Below, piece by piece: positions 1-7,695 of a stretch of DNA of 64,000 bases. The stretch comes from an uncultured Rubrobacteraceae bacterium (GTDB lineage Bacteria > Actinomycetota > Rubrobacteria > Rubrobacterales > Rubrobacteraceae). How positions within the stretch are numbered: position 1 is the first letter of the stretch; every line of letters starts with the position of its first letter. The stretch lies in NCBI GenBank assembly GCA_902806085.1, contig CADCVH010000108.1, positions 96,635 through 160,634 on the forward strand, written 5' to 3'. Made by a program: the position numbers and the translations under genes. Below the pieces are notes generated by a model that saw nothing but the letters and a program-made list of their open reading frames with translations, was not told where the DNA came from and searched no databases.

Positions 1-338
1 GCCTCCAGTCCGCCGACCGCTGGTTCGAGCGCTGGGGCACGTACGCGGTCTTCGCCGGGCGCCTCGTGCCGGGCGTGGCCTTCGACGCCATAAGCTACGC
101 TGCAGGCCTGACCCGGATGCGCTTCGGCGGCTTTATGCTCGCCACGACCTTGGGCATCTTCCCCCAGACCTTTCTCTACTCCTACCTCGGCCAACGGGCC
201 CCGGAGTTTGTCGGCCTCTTCCTCCTCACGACCGCGCTCGCGGCCCTGGGCGTCCTCGTCTTCGCCCTCGTCAAGCGCAGGAAGGGGCGCCGCGAGCCGG
301 AGGGTGGAGCGCCGGGAAATCCCTCTCCGGACAAGTAG
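1..338 (+). CDS. VTT-domain (TVP38/TMEM64, DedA-related) membrane protein, 5' end missing
   Basis: The reading frame is open from base 3 to the stop at 336-338, so only the C-terminal part is in the window. It contains the motif GRLVPGVAFDAISYAAGL followed by FPQTFLYSYLG, the signature stretch of TVP38/TMEM64 proteins, which belong to the VTT (SNARE-associated/DedA) superfamily of polytopic membrane proteins linked to lipid or small-solute transport. One more hydrophobic helix (LFLLTTALAALGVLVFALV) and a basic, proline-rich tail close the protein. The tail overlaps the -10 element of tdk. Family assignment is secure; substrate is unknown. Confidence 0.85.
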   Translation, partial: LQSADRWFERWGTYAVFAGRLVPGVAFDAISYAAGLTRMRFGGFMLATTLGIFPQTFLYSYLGQRAPEFVGLFLLTTALAALGVLVFALVKRRKGRREPEGGAPGNPSPDK

Positions 339-341
339 AAT
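336..341 (+). promoter_or_regulatory. -10 element TAGAAT of tdk, near-leaderless
   Basis: TAGAAT lies 8 bases upstream of the tdk ATG, overlapping the stop codon of the preceding gene. Transcription would start 1-2 bases before the ATG and no Shine-Dalgarno sequence is possible. There is no recognisable -35. Confidence 0.55.
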
Positions 342-349
342 AGTCGGGT

Positions 350-982
350 ATGGTGCTGACCTTCAGACCCTTGGAAAAAGATCCCACGCTCCGCACCGGT
401 TCTTTGACCGTGATCTCGGGCTCCATGTTCTCCGGCAAGACGGAGGAGCTGATCCGGCTCTCCCGGCGCGCGCTCTACGCCCGCCGCCGCGTGCAGGTCT
501 TCAAGCACGCCCTGGAGACCCGCTCCGAGCACGAGGAGATCCGGTCCCACAACGGCATCCCGCACGAGGCCATCCCCGTGGGCTCCAGCGAGGAGCTGCT
601 CGAAAGAGTGGACCCTGCCACCGACGTCGTCGCCGTCGAGGAGGCCCAGTTCTTCGACGCCGGCATCGTGGAGGCCTGCCGGCAGCTCGCCGACTGCGGC
701 TACGAGGTGGTGGTGGCCGGCCTCGACATGGACTTCCGGGGCCAGCCCTTCGGCCCGATGCCGGAGCTGCTCGCCGAGGCCGACGAGATCGTCAAGCTCA
801 GGGCCATCTGCGCCCGCTGCGGCCGGGACGCCGCCCGCTCCCAGCGCCTCATAGACGGCCGCCCGGCCCCCGCCTCGGCCCCGATCATCCTTGTGGGCGC
901 CGAGGAGAGCTACGAGGCCCGCTGCCGCCACTGCCACGAGGTCCCGGAGAGCGTGTTCCAGTACGGGCTCCCGGGGGTATAG
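350..982 (+). CDS. tdk: thymidine kinase (type II)
   Basis: Phosphorylates thymidine to dTMP with ATP in the cytoplasmic salvage pathway. The 210-residue length is normal. The P-loop GSMFSGKT is at residues 24-31, the acidic EEAQFFD stretch with the catalytic Glu at about 97-98, and a structural zinc site is formed by C154-x2-C157 and C192-x2-C195. GLDMDFRGQPFG near 124-135 is the family's conserved nucleoside-binding segment. The ATG at 350 has no Shine-Dalgarno but has a -10 hexamer 8 bases upstream, so it probably starts a leaderless or nearly leaderless message. It pairs functionally with the deoA/deoD/deoB salvage genes later in the window. Confidence 0.97.
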   Translation: MVLTFRPLEKDPTLRTGSLTVISGSMFSGKTEELIRLSRRALYARRRVQVFKHALETRSEHEEIRSHNGIPHEAIPVGSSEELLERVDPATDVVAVEEAQFFDAGIVEACRQLADCGYEVVVAGLDMDFRGQPFGPMPELLAEADEIVKLRAICARCGRDAARSQRLIDGRPAPASAPIILVGAEESYEARCRHCHEVPESVFQYGLPGV

Positions 983-1020
983 CGTGGCGGGGGCCGTGAT
1001 GCGATCAGAGGGGTCTGAAT

Positions 1021-1452
1021 ATGCCGCGTAAGTGGATCATCTTGTTGATACTGGTCTGCATCGCGCTGAACGGGGCCGGCTTTATATGGCAGCTCTTCGA
1101 GCCGATACTGCTCTACGACGAGGTCGCGCACTTCCTGACGCCCCTCGTGCTCGTGGCCGTCGTAGCGGAGATCATCTACCGCAACGGGGGCGACGACGAG
1201 TTCTTTGACACGCCTCGCCACGCGATAATCACCGGCTCCGTGATCGGGCTGCTCGGCGCCGCCGGCTGGGAGGGGATAGAGGTAATACTCTCCGCCATGG
1301 GTGTCGCCATCTCGAACACCGTGCCCGACTCGCTCTTCGACGTCTTTCTCGGGGTCATCGGCGGCGCCGCGGGCGCCTACATAGCCGACCATTTCCTCGA
1401 CCGGCTCTTCGGCCGCTCCCGCACGGACTCCAACCGCCCGAGGGTACGTTAG
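1021..1452 (+). CDS. YjdF/DUF2238-like integral membrane protein
   Basis: A 143-residue protein with about four transmembrane helices: residues 5-25, 40-55, 68-88 and 100-120. The pattern YDEVAHFLTPL, then GWEGIE, then DSLFDVFLGVIGGAAGA has the conserved acidic and histidine residues inside or next to membrane segments seen in YjdF/DUF2238 proteins. Function is unknown. GAGGGG upstream of the ATG serves as ribosome-binding site. It may follow tdk in one transcript (38-base gap). The C-terminus is short and basic. Confidence 0.7.
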   Translation: MPRKWIILLILVCIALNGAGFIWQLFEPILLYDEVAHFLTPLVLVAVVAEIIYRNGGDDEFFDTPRHAIITGSVIGLLGAAGWEGIEVILSAMGVAISNTVPDSLFDVFLGVIGGAAGAYIADHFLDRLFGRSRTDSNRPRVR

Positions 1453-1509
1453 GGCAGAGAAAAGGGCCGAAACCGCGAAGCCCCGGCCCCGAAATCGTGC
1501 CCGTACGCT

Positions 1510-1698
1510 TTAGTCTTCCTGAGTCTTCCGCAGGTCGTCGGTCACGTTGTCTTTGACGCCCCCGCCGCCCGAGGCCCCTTCTCCCTCCACGGCGTCCGGG
1601 GTAGCGTCCTTTTTGCGGCCCTTGGAAGCCTCGTCCAGATCGTCCCTGACGTTGTCCTTGGTCTCTCCGGTTCCCTCGCGTCGTTCGCGCTCGGTCAT
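1510..1698 (-). CDS. small charged hypothetical protein with two KDNVxDDL repeats
   Basis: A 62-residue, highly charged protein. TKDNVRDDLDEA (residues 13-24) is echoed near the C-terminus by VKDNVTDDLRKT (48-59), separated by a Gly-rich linker. The composition is like small CsbD-type stress proteins but I do not see a clear family match. The ATG at 1698 is preceded by GAGAGGAG at good spacing; a longer in-frame extension upstream has no such support. No recognisable neighbour function. Confidence 0.6.
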   Translation of the reverse strand: MTERERREGTGETKDNVRDDLDEASKGRKKDATPDAVEGEGASGGGGVKDNVTDDLRKTQED

Positions 1699-1849
1699 GC
1701 GTCGCTCCTCTCGCTTGCTGGACGGCGTCGCCGCCACAAGGAATTCTACGCCACCTCGGGCCGGATGGGAAACCACGCGATCGCAGAAGCACGTTAAACA
1801 CGTTGCGTCTTGGGGAACAAAACGGGGTAAACGATGAGGAGGATACGCC

Positions 1850-2440
1850 TTGAATACTGCGCTGCTGGTGACGGTCATCGTGGTCGTCGTTGTGGTGGTC
1901 CTGTTGCTGGCGGCCTTCTTCGCCGTGAGGCGGAGCCGGGCGAGGCGGCAGGAGGCGCAGAGGGAGCGCAGCCGGGAGGAGTTCGGTTCCGAGTACGAGC
2001 GGACAGCCCGCGAGAAGGGCTCCGAGGAGGAGGCGGAAAAGGAGCTCAGGCGGCGGCGCGGGAGCGTGGAGCGGCGCGTCGAGCCGCTCTCCGATGAGCG
2101 ACGGGAGCACTTCGAGGGGCGGTGGGGCGAGGTCGAGCGGGTCTTTGTGGACAACCCGGAGAGGTACATAGAGATGGCGGACCGCACCGTCTCCGATATC
2201 CTGCACGAGCGCCGCTTTGTCGCGGACCCTTCCCAGAGCGACGAGGAGACCGAGAAGGGCCTCGCCGCCGCGCACCCCGACGTCGCCGACGACTACCGGG
2301 AGGCCCGCCGCATCCGGGCAGACGTGGTCGCCCGGTCGGGCGGAAGCTCGGGGGGAGACTCGGGAGAACAGTCCACGGAGGACCTGCGCCAGGCGATCCG
2401 CCAGTACCGGGCCGTCTACGGGCGCCTCGTAGAGCGGTAA
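1850..2440 (+). CDS. membrane-anchored hypothetical protein
   Basis: A 196-residue protein with one N-terminal transmembrane anchor (a run of valine and leucine at residues 5-25) followed by a highly charged cytoplasmic helix rich in Arg and Glu. FGSEYERTAREKG and the segment LSDERREHFEGRWGEVERVF resemble a helical region common to uncharacterised actinobacterial membrane proteins. The start is a TTG preceded by GAGGA. The C-terminal part ends in EDLRQAIRQYRAVYGRLVE. Function is not known. It is followed at once by the ZIP-type gene. Confidence 0.75.
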   Translation: MNTALLVTVIVVVVVVVLLLAAFFAVRRSRARRQEAQRERSREEFGSEYERTAREKGSEEEAEKELRRRRGSVERRVEPLSDERREHFEGRWGEVERVFVDNPERYIEMADRTVSDILHERRFVADPSQSDEETEKGLAAAHPDVADDYREARRIRADVVARSGGSSGGDSGEQSTEDLRQAIRQYRAVYGRLVER

Positions 2441-2510
2441 GCCCGTCGCCGGGGCCCTCGAAGCGGCTCTTTGGGGTTTCGTCGGGGGCTCAGCACTCCT
2501 CGTCGGGGCC

Positions 2511-3179
2511 GTGCTCGGCCTCTACGCCGGCGCGTCGCGGCGTCTCATGGCCGTCGTCATGGCCCTCGGGGCCGGCGTGCTCGTCTCATCCGTCGCCTTC
2601 GAGCTCATGGACGAGGCGTACAGGGTCGGGGGCCTCGACGCCGCGGCGCCGGGGCTGCTGCTTGGGGCCGCGGTCTTCTACATCGCGGACCGGGAGGTCA
2701 ACAGGCGGGGCGGCGAGCGCCGCAAGAACTCCGGAGAACGACAGGGCGGCTCGGCCACCGCCATCGCCATCGGGGCGTTGCTCGACGGCATCCCCGAGTC
2801 GGCGGCCATCGGGATCGGCCTGATCGAGGGCGGCAACGTCGGGATCACCCTGGTGGCGGCCGTCTTCCTCTCCAACGTCCCCGAAGGCCTCTCCTCCGCC
2901 GCCGGCATGAAGCGCGCCGGACGCTCCACGGCCCACGTCCTCGGCCTGTGGGGCGCCGTCACGCTCGCCTCGACCCTCGCCGCCCTGCTCGGCTACCTGT
3001 TCCTCGCGGGCGCCTCGGGGAACCTCGTCGCCGCCATCCAGGCCTTCGCCGCCGGCGCCATCCTCACCATGCTCGCGAGCACCATGATGCCCGAGGCCTA
3101 CGAAGAGGGGGGCCCCGTGGTCGGCGTCGTCACCACCGTCGGATTCCTCCTGGCCTTCGTCCTGAGCCGCGTGGCGTAG
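2511..3179 (+). CDS. ZIP family metal transporter, start unclear
   Basis: An integral membrane protein of the ZIP (zinc/iron permease) family, with repeated hydrophobic helices and the conserved LLDGIPESAAIGIGL and LSNVPEGLSSAAGM motifs, whose polar residues line the metal path. GTG at 2511 is the first usual start codon in frame, but it cuts into the first membrane helix. The same frame is open back to 2433 and encodes ALWGFVGGSALLVGAVLGL, which looks like the missing start of that helix, yet it contains no ATG, GTG or TTG. Translation may begin at a non-standard codon or by re-initiation after the upstream stop at 2440. The substrate is not evident. Confidence 0.85.
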   Translation: MLGLYAGASRRLMAVVMALGAGVLVSSVAFELMDEAYRVGGLDAAAPGLLLGAAVFYIADREVNRRGGERRKNSGERQGGSATAIAIGALLDGIPESAAIGIGLIEGGNVGITLVAAVFLSNVPEGLSSAAGMKRAGRSTAHVLGLWGAVTLASTLAALLGYLFLAGASGNLVAAIQAFAAGAILTMLASTMMPEAYEEGGPVVGVVTTVGFLLAFVLSRVA

Positions 3180-3195
3180 AAGCACGGCGCTGCGC

Positions 3196-3232
3196 GCCGA
3201 AAGCGCAGGCGAAGCCGGAGCGCGCTAACCCG
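3196..3232. repeat. dispersed GC-rich 3'-end repeat, copy 1
   Basis: The segment beginning GCCGAAAGCG and continuing GGCGAAGCCGG, then CTAACCCG, includes the stop codon of lspA. A close relative lies at 28492-28536 across the stop codon of pfkA. It may act as a transcription end structure or be a small mobile repeat. Confidence 0.5.
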
Positions 3233-3722
3233 CGGCGTGCTGGCCGGGTCCCTCGGGACGGAACGCCGAAAGCAACAGCAGCCCCACGCCCACCGTTATC
3301 GCGGCGTCTGCGGCGTTGAAGATGTACCAGAAGGAGAAGTGGACGTAGTCGGTGACCTCGCCGGCGGTCAGGCGGTCGAGGAGGTTGCCGGCGGCGCCGC
3401 CCAGGATGAGGCCGCACCCGTAGGTGGAGGCCCGGGACCCCGGCCCCGAGAGCAGCATCCAGAGGACGACTACGACGGCCACCGCGCTGCCGATCAGCAG
3501 CAGGACCTGGCTCCCGCCGAGGATGCCGAAGGCGCCGCCGTCGTTTTTTATGTGCGTGAGGCTCAGGAAGCCCGGCAAGAGCGGGACGCTCTCCCCGACG
3601 CGCAGCGTGCCCTCGATAAGGGCCTTTATCCCCTGGTCCACCGCGAAGACCAAAAGGGCGGTCGCGAGCGCCTGGAGCAGGCTCCGGGCGCGGCCGGTTT
3701 CGCTGTTTTTCGAACGTTCCAC
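3225..3722 (-). CDS. lspA: lipoprotein signal peptidase (signal peptidase II)
   Basis: Membrane aspartyl protease that removes signal peptides from diacylglyceryl-prolipoproteins. The 165-residue protein has four membrane helices. Family motifs are HIKNDGGAFG at 57-66, GNLLDR with catalytic D116, VTDYVHF at 123-129, and FNAAD with catalytic D139. Its substrates in this window would include the HtrA-like, Mn-binding and small acidic lipoproteins. The GTG start is only 10 bases downstream of a TAGGAT hexamer, so the leader is very short. The final codons lie in a repeat shared with the end of pfkA. Confidence 0.96.
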   Translation of the reverse strand: MERSKNSETGRARSLLQALATALLVFAVDQGIKALIEGTLRVGESVPLLPGFLSLTHIKNDGGAFGILGGSQVLLLIGSAVAVVVVLWMLLSGPGSRASTYGCGLILGGAAGNLLDRLTAGEVTDYVHFSFWYIFNAADAAITVGVGLLLLSAFRPEGPGQHAAG

Positions 3723-3732
3723 GAGAGGGTTG

Positions 3733-3738
3733 ATCCTA
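3733..3738 (-). promoter_or_regulatory. -10 element TAGGAT of lspA
   Basis: On the minus strand TAGGAT ends 10 bases before the lspA GTG. The predicted message would have a leader of only about 4 bases. No convincing -35 hexamer. Confidence 0.4.
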
Positions 3739-3758
3739 GCACAGCCGCCCCGCTTCCC

Positions 3759-4397
3759 TCACCGGCCTGGGGGTGCTACCGCCTCGCCTTGAACGTGCGG
3801 CACGAGGCCGGCGAAAGGACCCGGGGGCAGGAAAGGTTCGAGCGTCCGGAGCCCGAACCCCGCCCCCCGGATGGAGCGCGTGGTGTCCCTGTTCGGGTGG
3901 CAACCGGCAAACAGGCGCCTCCAGACCGGCAGGATGCGGTCCTGCGCCCGCGCGAGCGAACCCTCGGCCCGCACGTGCTCGATGAACAGCAGCCGCCCGC
4001 CCGGCCGCAGCACGCGCCGGATCTCCTCAAGCGCCGCCCCCTGGTCGGGTACCGTGCACAGCACGAGCGTCGAGACGACGGCGTCGAAGCTTTCGTCGGG
4101 GAACGGCAACGCCTCGGCCCCCGCTTCGGACACCTCGACGGGGACGCGGGCCGTGCCGAGCTTCCGGCGCAGCTTCTCGCGCATGAAGGGGTCCGGCTCC
4201 GCGACGACCACACGCCCGGCCTCCCGGTAGTGGGAAAGGTTAGCGCCGGTCCCGCCGCCTATCTCCAGCACGCAGCCGGCCGCCCCGGCGAGCAGCCGGG
4301 AACGCCGCCTGCCCATCCAGCCGCGCTCCGCGGTTTTGCCGAGACGGTCGTAGAGCGCCGCGAAGAGCGGGTGCCCGTTGTCGTCGCGAGTCCTCAT
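3759..4397 (-). CDS. class I SAM-dependent methyltransferase
   Basis: A 212-residue Rossmann-fold methyltransferase. Motif I is VLEIGGGTGANL (residues 43-54), the acidic residue of motif II is in VVVAEPDPFM, and EALPFPDESFDAVVSTLVLC plus IRRVLRPGGRLLFIEH form the rest of the SAM-binding fold. These features match the UbiE/Coq5-like methyltransferase_11 group. The substrate cannot be told. The ATG at 4397 was chosen because it precedes RDDNGHPLFAALYDRL, the usual N-terminus of this group; a longer frame runs upstream to 4520 but is arginine- and proline-rich non-coding-like sequence. Confidence 0.88.
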   Translation of the reverse strand: MRTRDDNGHPLFAALYDRLGKTAERGWMGRRRSRLLAGAAGCVLEIGGGTGANLSHYREAGRVVVAEPDPFMREKLRRKLGTARVPVEVSEAGAEALPFPDESFDAVVSTLVLCTVPDQGAALEEIRRVLRPGGRLLFIEHVRAEGSLARAQDRILPVWRRLFAGCHPNRDTTRSIRGAGFGLRTLEPFLPPGPFAGLVPHVQGEAVAPPGR

Positions 4398-4549
4398 GGT
4401 CCCGGCCCGAGTCTGCCACACCGATCCCGTCCGCGCCGCGGGACCTCCACCCGGAGGCCTACGGCTTTTCGGTCCGGGGGCCGATGCCGGCCAGGGGCGG
4501 CGGTCGTAACTTATGTGCACGGGCCGGCAAACGACAGAGAGGAACCGGC

Positions 4550-5047
4550 ATGGAGTCCAGAGAGCAAAACTACGGGATAACCGGGGAGGCCCCCCAGGCG
4601 GGGCACGGCACCAGCGGGCACGACCCCGCGGAAGGGAACCGGGGGGATCACGATGCCCTCGGGGGAGGCGCCACGGTGATGGGTACGCGGGAGGAGAGGA
4701 CGTGGTCTGTGCTCTCGCACCTGAGCGGCTTCTTGAACATCTTTACCCTGTTCCTCGGGCCGGTGGCGGCGCTGGTCGTCTGGCTCGTCTACCGGGACCG
4801 CTCGCCCAAGGTCGCGTTCAACGCGCTGCAGTCGGCGGCTTACCAGGGGGCCTGGCTCGCCGTGCTGGGTATCGGCTGGTCGCTGACAATCCTGCTGACG
4901 TTCGTGCTCGTCGGTTTCCTGCTAATCCCGGCGATGCTGATCCTCACCGTCGTGCCTTTCGCGCACATGGGCTACGCGGCCTACAAGGTGAGCAAGGACG
5001 GCGAGTACCGCTACCCGATAGTGGCCGACCTGATCGAGAACCGCTAG
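4550..5047 (+). CDS. DUF4870 domain membrane protein
   Basis: A 165-residue protein. The first 45 residues are polar and Gly/His-rich; the remainder holds three hydrophobic helices with the motif WSVLSHLSGFLNIFTLFLGP, then VAFNALQSAAYQ, then YPIVADLIE, the pattern of DUF4870/Tic20-like small membrane proteins. The function is unknown. The ATG at 4550 is preceded by AGAGAGG; an in-frame start at 4484 lacks a ribosome-binding site. A strong hairpin follows the stop codon. Confidence 0.85.
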   Translation: MESREQNYGITGEAPQAGHGTSGHDPAEGNRGDHDALGGGATVMGTREERTWSVLSHLSGFLNIFTLFLGPVAALVVWLVYRDRSPKVAFNALQSAAYQGAWLAVLGIGWSLTILLTFVLVGFLLIPAMLILTVVPFAHMGYAAYKVSKDGEYRYPIVADLIENR

Positions 5048-5065
5048 ACGAACCCCGAACGAACC

Positions 5066-5099
5066 CGGCGCCCCCGGCTTTCCAGAGCCGGGGGCGCCG
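5066..5099 (+). terminator. hairpin terminator after the DUF4870 gene
   Basis: A perfect 14-base-pair stem (CGGCGCCCCCGGCT with its complement) encloses a 6-base loop TTCCAG, 18 bases after the stop codon. There is no T-tract, as is frequent in high-GC actinobacteria. Confidence 0.7.
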
Positions 5100-5164
5100 C
5101 GATTGAAGCCTTTCGTCCGCCCCGTGCGTATGGTTATTATGTAACGGTAGGGAAGGAGAAGCTT

Positions 5165-5446
5165 ATGCTACACGCGAGAAGAGAAGGGCCGCCGGAAGAG
5201 GCGGCGCCCAGGCCCGCGGCGCGGACCAGGGACGGGGAGCTGACGGATTTTCTGCTGGACGTGCTGGAGAGCGCGGAGTCTTACGAGGCGCACATCCTGC
5301 AGGCGACCCGGGACGAGGACCCGGAGCTACTCGCGTTCCTGCGCGAGTTGCGGCGTCAGGACGTCGTGCGCACGAGCGGGGTGGTCCGCCTGCTGAGGCG
5401 CCCCCCCGGAGAGGGGCGACGCCACCCGGAGGAGATCGGCGCTTGA
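5165..5446 (+). CDS. short helical hypothetical protein
   Basis: A 93-residue protein with a good ribosome-binding site (GGAAGGAG). The centre, DFLLDVLESAESYEAHILQA, is predicted helical and acidic; the C-terminus is arginine-rich. I do not recognise a family. Its TGA overlaps the ATG of the next gene (TGATG), so the two are translationally coupled and probably function together. Confidence 0.65.
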   Translation: MLHARREGPPEEAAPRPAARTRDGELTDFLLDVLESAESYEAHILQATRDEDPELLAFLRELRRQDVVRTSGVVRLLRRPPGEGRRHPEEIGA

Positions 5447-6030
5447 TGGACTACCCGCTCGACCTGAGGTTCAAGATAGCGACCATCGGCACCCGGGTCA
5501 GCGTGACCGACGCCGGGGGCCGGATGGTCGCCTACGTGCGCAAGAAAAAGTTCCGGCTAAAAGAAGACATCGGGGTCTACGCCGACGAGGACCAGAGAAA
5601 GCTCCTCTTTCGCATAAAGGCCGACAGGGTGCTGGACTTCGGCGCGAGCTACTCGGTGGCCCTCCCGGATGGCACGCCGCTCGGCGCCGTCCGGCAGGAG
5701 GGGATGCGGTCGCTCTGGAAGAGCACTTACGCCCTCACGAACGCGTCCGGCGGCGGCATCGGGTCCATCCACGAGGAGAACCCCTGGGTGAAGGTGCTCG
5801 ACGGCCTGATGGAGGCCATCCCCTTCGGCGACGCCCTGGGCGGCCTCTTCTTCAACCCGGCCTACATCGTAGACCTGCGCGGGGGGCCGGCGCTGCGCGT
5901 GGCGAAGCAGAGGTCCGTCTTCGAGAGCAGCTTCCGGCTCGAGAAGCTCAAAGATTTCTCCGAGACGGAGGAGGACCTGATCCTCGCGGGCGTCATCATG
6001 ATGGTGCTGCTCGAACGGGACCGCGGGTAG
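5446..6030 (+). CDS. LURP-one-related (tubby-like fold) protein
   Basis: A 194-residue protein without signal peptide. DLRFKIATIGTRVSVTDAGG at the N-terminus, followed by YVRKKKFRLKEDIGVY and repeated beta-strand segments ending in a hydrophobic helix (DLILAGVIMMVLLE), matches the LOR/LURP-one family, which shares the beta-barrel fold of tubby and phospholipid scramblase proteins. The bacterial role is unknown; membrane association is plausible. The start is the ATG that overlaps the upstream stop codon. Confidence 0.8.
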   Translation: MDYPLDLRFKIATIGTRVSVTDAGGRMVAYVRKKKFRLKEDIGVYADEDQRKLLFRIKADRVLDFGASYSVALPDGTPLGAVRQEGMRSLWKSTYALTNASGGGIGSIHEENPWVKVLDGLMEAIPFGDALGGLFFNPAYIVDLRGGPALRVAKQRSVFESSFRLEKLKDFSETEEDLILAGVIMMVLLERDRG

Positions 6031-6138
6031 GCGCACAAGATCTCCGGGATCCAGGCGCAAGAGCACGTCCTGCCCGGCGGCGGTTCGCTGACCATCAGGA
6101 CCGCGACCGGGGACGATGCCTCCGCGACGCTGGCGCTC

Positions 6139-6612
6139 TTGCGCCCGGTCGTAGAAGCGGGTCTCTACACGGTCCGGGAGCCCCCCGAATTCGACCTTGT
6201 TGAGGCCGAGGAGCGGGAATATATCGAGGGGGACCGCCAGGCGCCGGGAAACCTGTGCCTCGTCGCGACGATGGACGGCGGGGTGGTCGGCACGGTCAGG
6301 GCTTCCGCGGGGCCTTACCGGCGCGTCCGCCACTTCGCGGACATCGACTCCCTGTGGGTCGCCGCGTCCCGCAGGCATCGCGGCGTGGCGGGCCTGTTGC
6401 TCTCCGCCGTGATCTCCTGGGCGCGCCATCACCCCGAGATAGAGAAGCTGGGGCTCTTCGTCTTCTCCACGAACAAGGGCGCGATCCACCTCTACGAGAG
6501 ACACGGTTTCGTCGCGGAGGGCCCTGACCCCGGGGACATAAAGTTCGGGGACGCCGACTGCGCGGACACGGTCGCCATGGGCCTGATGGTCAAGGGGCGC
6601 CCCTCCGAGTGA
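6139..6612 (+). CDS. GNAT family N-acetyltransferase, start unclear
   Basis: Acetyl-CoA-dependent acetyltransferase fold: ADIDSLWVAASRRHRGVAG is motif A with the pyrophosphate-binding R-x-x-G pattern, and NKGAIHLYERHGF is motif B. The TTG at 6139 is the first usual start codon after the preceding stop at 6030, but the frame upstream (from about 6088) encodes LTIRTATGDDASATLALL, a typical GNAT first strand and helix. The true start may be the CTG at 6088, which would add 17 residues. Its stop overlaps the GTG of the hydrolase gene. Substrate unknown. Confidence 0.82.
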   Translation: MRPVVEAGLYTVREPPEFDLVEAEEREYIEGDRQAPGNLCLVATMDGGVVGTVRASAGPYRRVRHFADIDSLWVAASRRHRGVAGLLLSAVISWARHHPEIEKLGLFVFSTNKGAIHLYERHGFVAEGPDPGDIKFGDADCADTVAMGLMVKGRPSE

Positions 6613-7478
6613 GCGAGGGCTCCATCTACCGCAGCCCGGAGGGCGAGGCCGAGCTGATGGCCCTCCACGACGAGGCTTTCGTCCGGCTCGGCCCGGGGTG
6701 CGAGGCCCGAACGGTCGGCACGCGTTTCGGCGACACGCACGTGATCGTCGCCGGCCCCGAAGACGCGCCCCCGCTGGTGGTCCTGCAGGGCGGCAACTTC
6801 CTGAACCCGCTCTGCCTCGCGTGGTTTATGCCCCTCTCGGGCACGCACCGGCTCTACGCGCCGGGCATCATCGGCCAACCCGGCCGCAGCGCCCAGGCCC
6901 GTCCCTCCGCCAGGGGGGACGGGCACGCGCGCTGGCTCTTGGACGTGCTCGACGGCCTCGGCCTCGAACGGCCGGCGTTCGTGGGTATCTCCTACGGCGG
7001 GGGCCTCATCTTGAGGTTGGCTGGCCTGGCGCCGGGGCGCGTCGCCCGGGCGGTCCTCGTCTCGCCGGCCGGCGTCGCCGCTGGCCCGATCTGGCCGATG
7101 GTCCGGGAGGTGGCCCTGCCCATGCTCGTCTACCGCGCCTCCCCCGGCCGGGAGCGGCTGCTCCGCGCCGCGCGGCCGATCCTGTCCGACCCGGAGGAGC
7201 CGTACGTGCGCCAGCTCGGGGCCGTCTACAGGCACGTGAAGCTGGACAGGGAGCTACCGCGGGCGGCTACGCGGGAGGAGCTCTCCGGGTACGAGGGCCC
7301 GACGCTGCTCTTCGCCGCCGAGGACGACCTGTTCTTTCCCGCGGAGAAGGTGATCCCCCGCGCCACGGAGATCGTCTCGAACCTGCAAACCGAGGCGCTA
7401 CCGGGTCGCCACGTTCCGTCGGGGGGGACCTTCGCCCACGTCAACGACCGGGCCGCCAAGTTCCTGAACACCGCCTGA
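6609..7478 (+). CDS. alpha/beta hydrolase
   Basis: A 289-residue alpha/beta-hydrolase-fold enzyme. The nucleophile elbow is GISYGG with Ser128, the acid is probably in FAAEDDLFF near 245, and the base is the His in PGRHVPSGG near 273. The oxyanion region is VLQGGNFLNP. The substrate cannot be predicted. The GTG start overlaps the preceding stop (GTGA), giving a coupled run from 5165 through this gene. The 217 bases downstream hold no gene that I can support. Confidence 0.88.
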   Translation: MSEGSIYRSPEGEAELMALHDEAFVRLGPGCEARTVGTRFGDTHVIVAGPEDAPPLVVLQGGNFLNPLCLAWFMPLSGTHRLYAPGIIGQPGRSAQARPSARGDGHARWLLDVLDGLGLERPAFVGISYGGGLILRLAGLAPGRVARAVLVSPAGVAAGPIWPMVREVALPMLVYRASPGRERLLRAARPILSDPEEPYVRQLGAVYRHVKLDRELPRAATREELSGYEGPTLLFAAEDDLFFPAEKVIPRATEIVSNLQTEALPGRHVPSGGTFAHVNDRAAKFLNTA

Positions 7479-7695
7479 CGGTGCCCGCGAACGCCGCTCC
7501 CCGCCAGGCCTCGGCCGACGCACCACACTGCCCGGCACCCCTCCGGTCGACCGGGCTCCGGCCGTACTGCCGCGGACCGTTCCGGCTCCTGGTCGACGAG
7601 GCCCACGCGCGTCTCTAGGCCCGCCTTACGATGCGCGGCGGGTACTCTTTACGGTCGGGCGGGGACAAATAGACGAAAGAGGTCCGCGGACGGAG

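Noticed and set aside
182..937. 251-residue frame antisense to tdk
   Set aside because: Residue pattern is the mirror of thymidine kinase codons; thymidine kinase motifs decide the strand.
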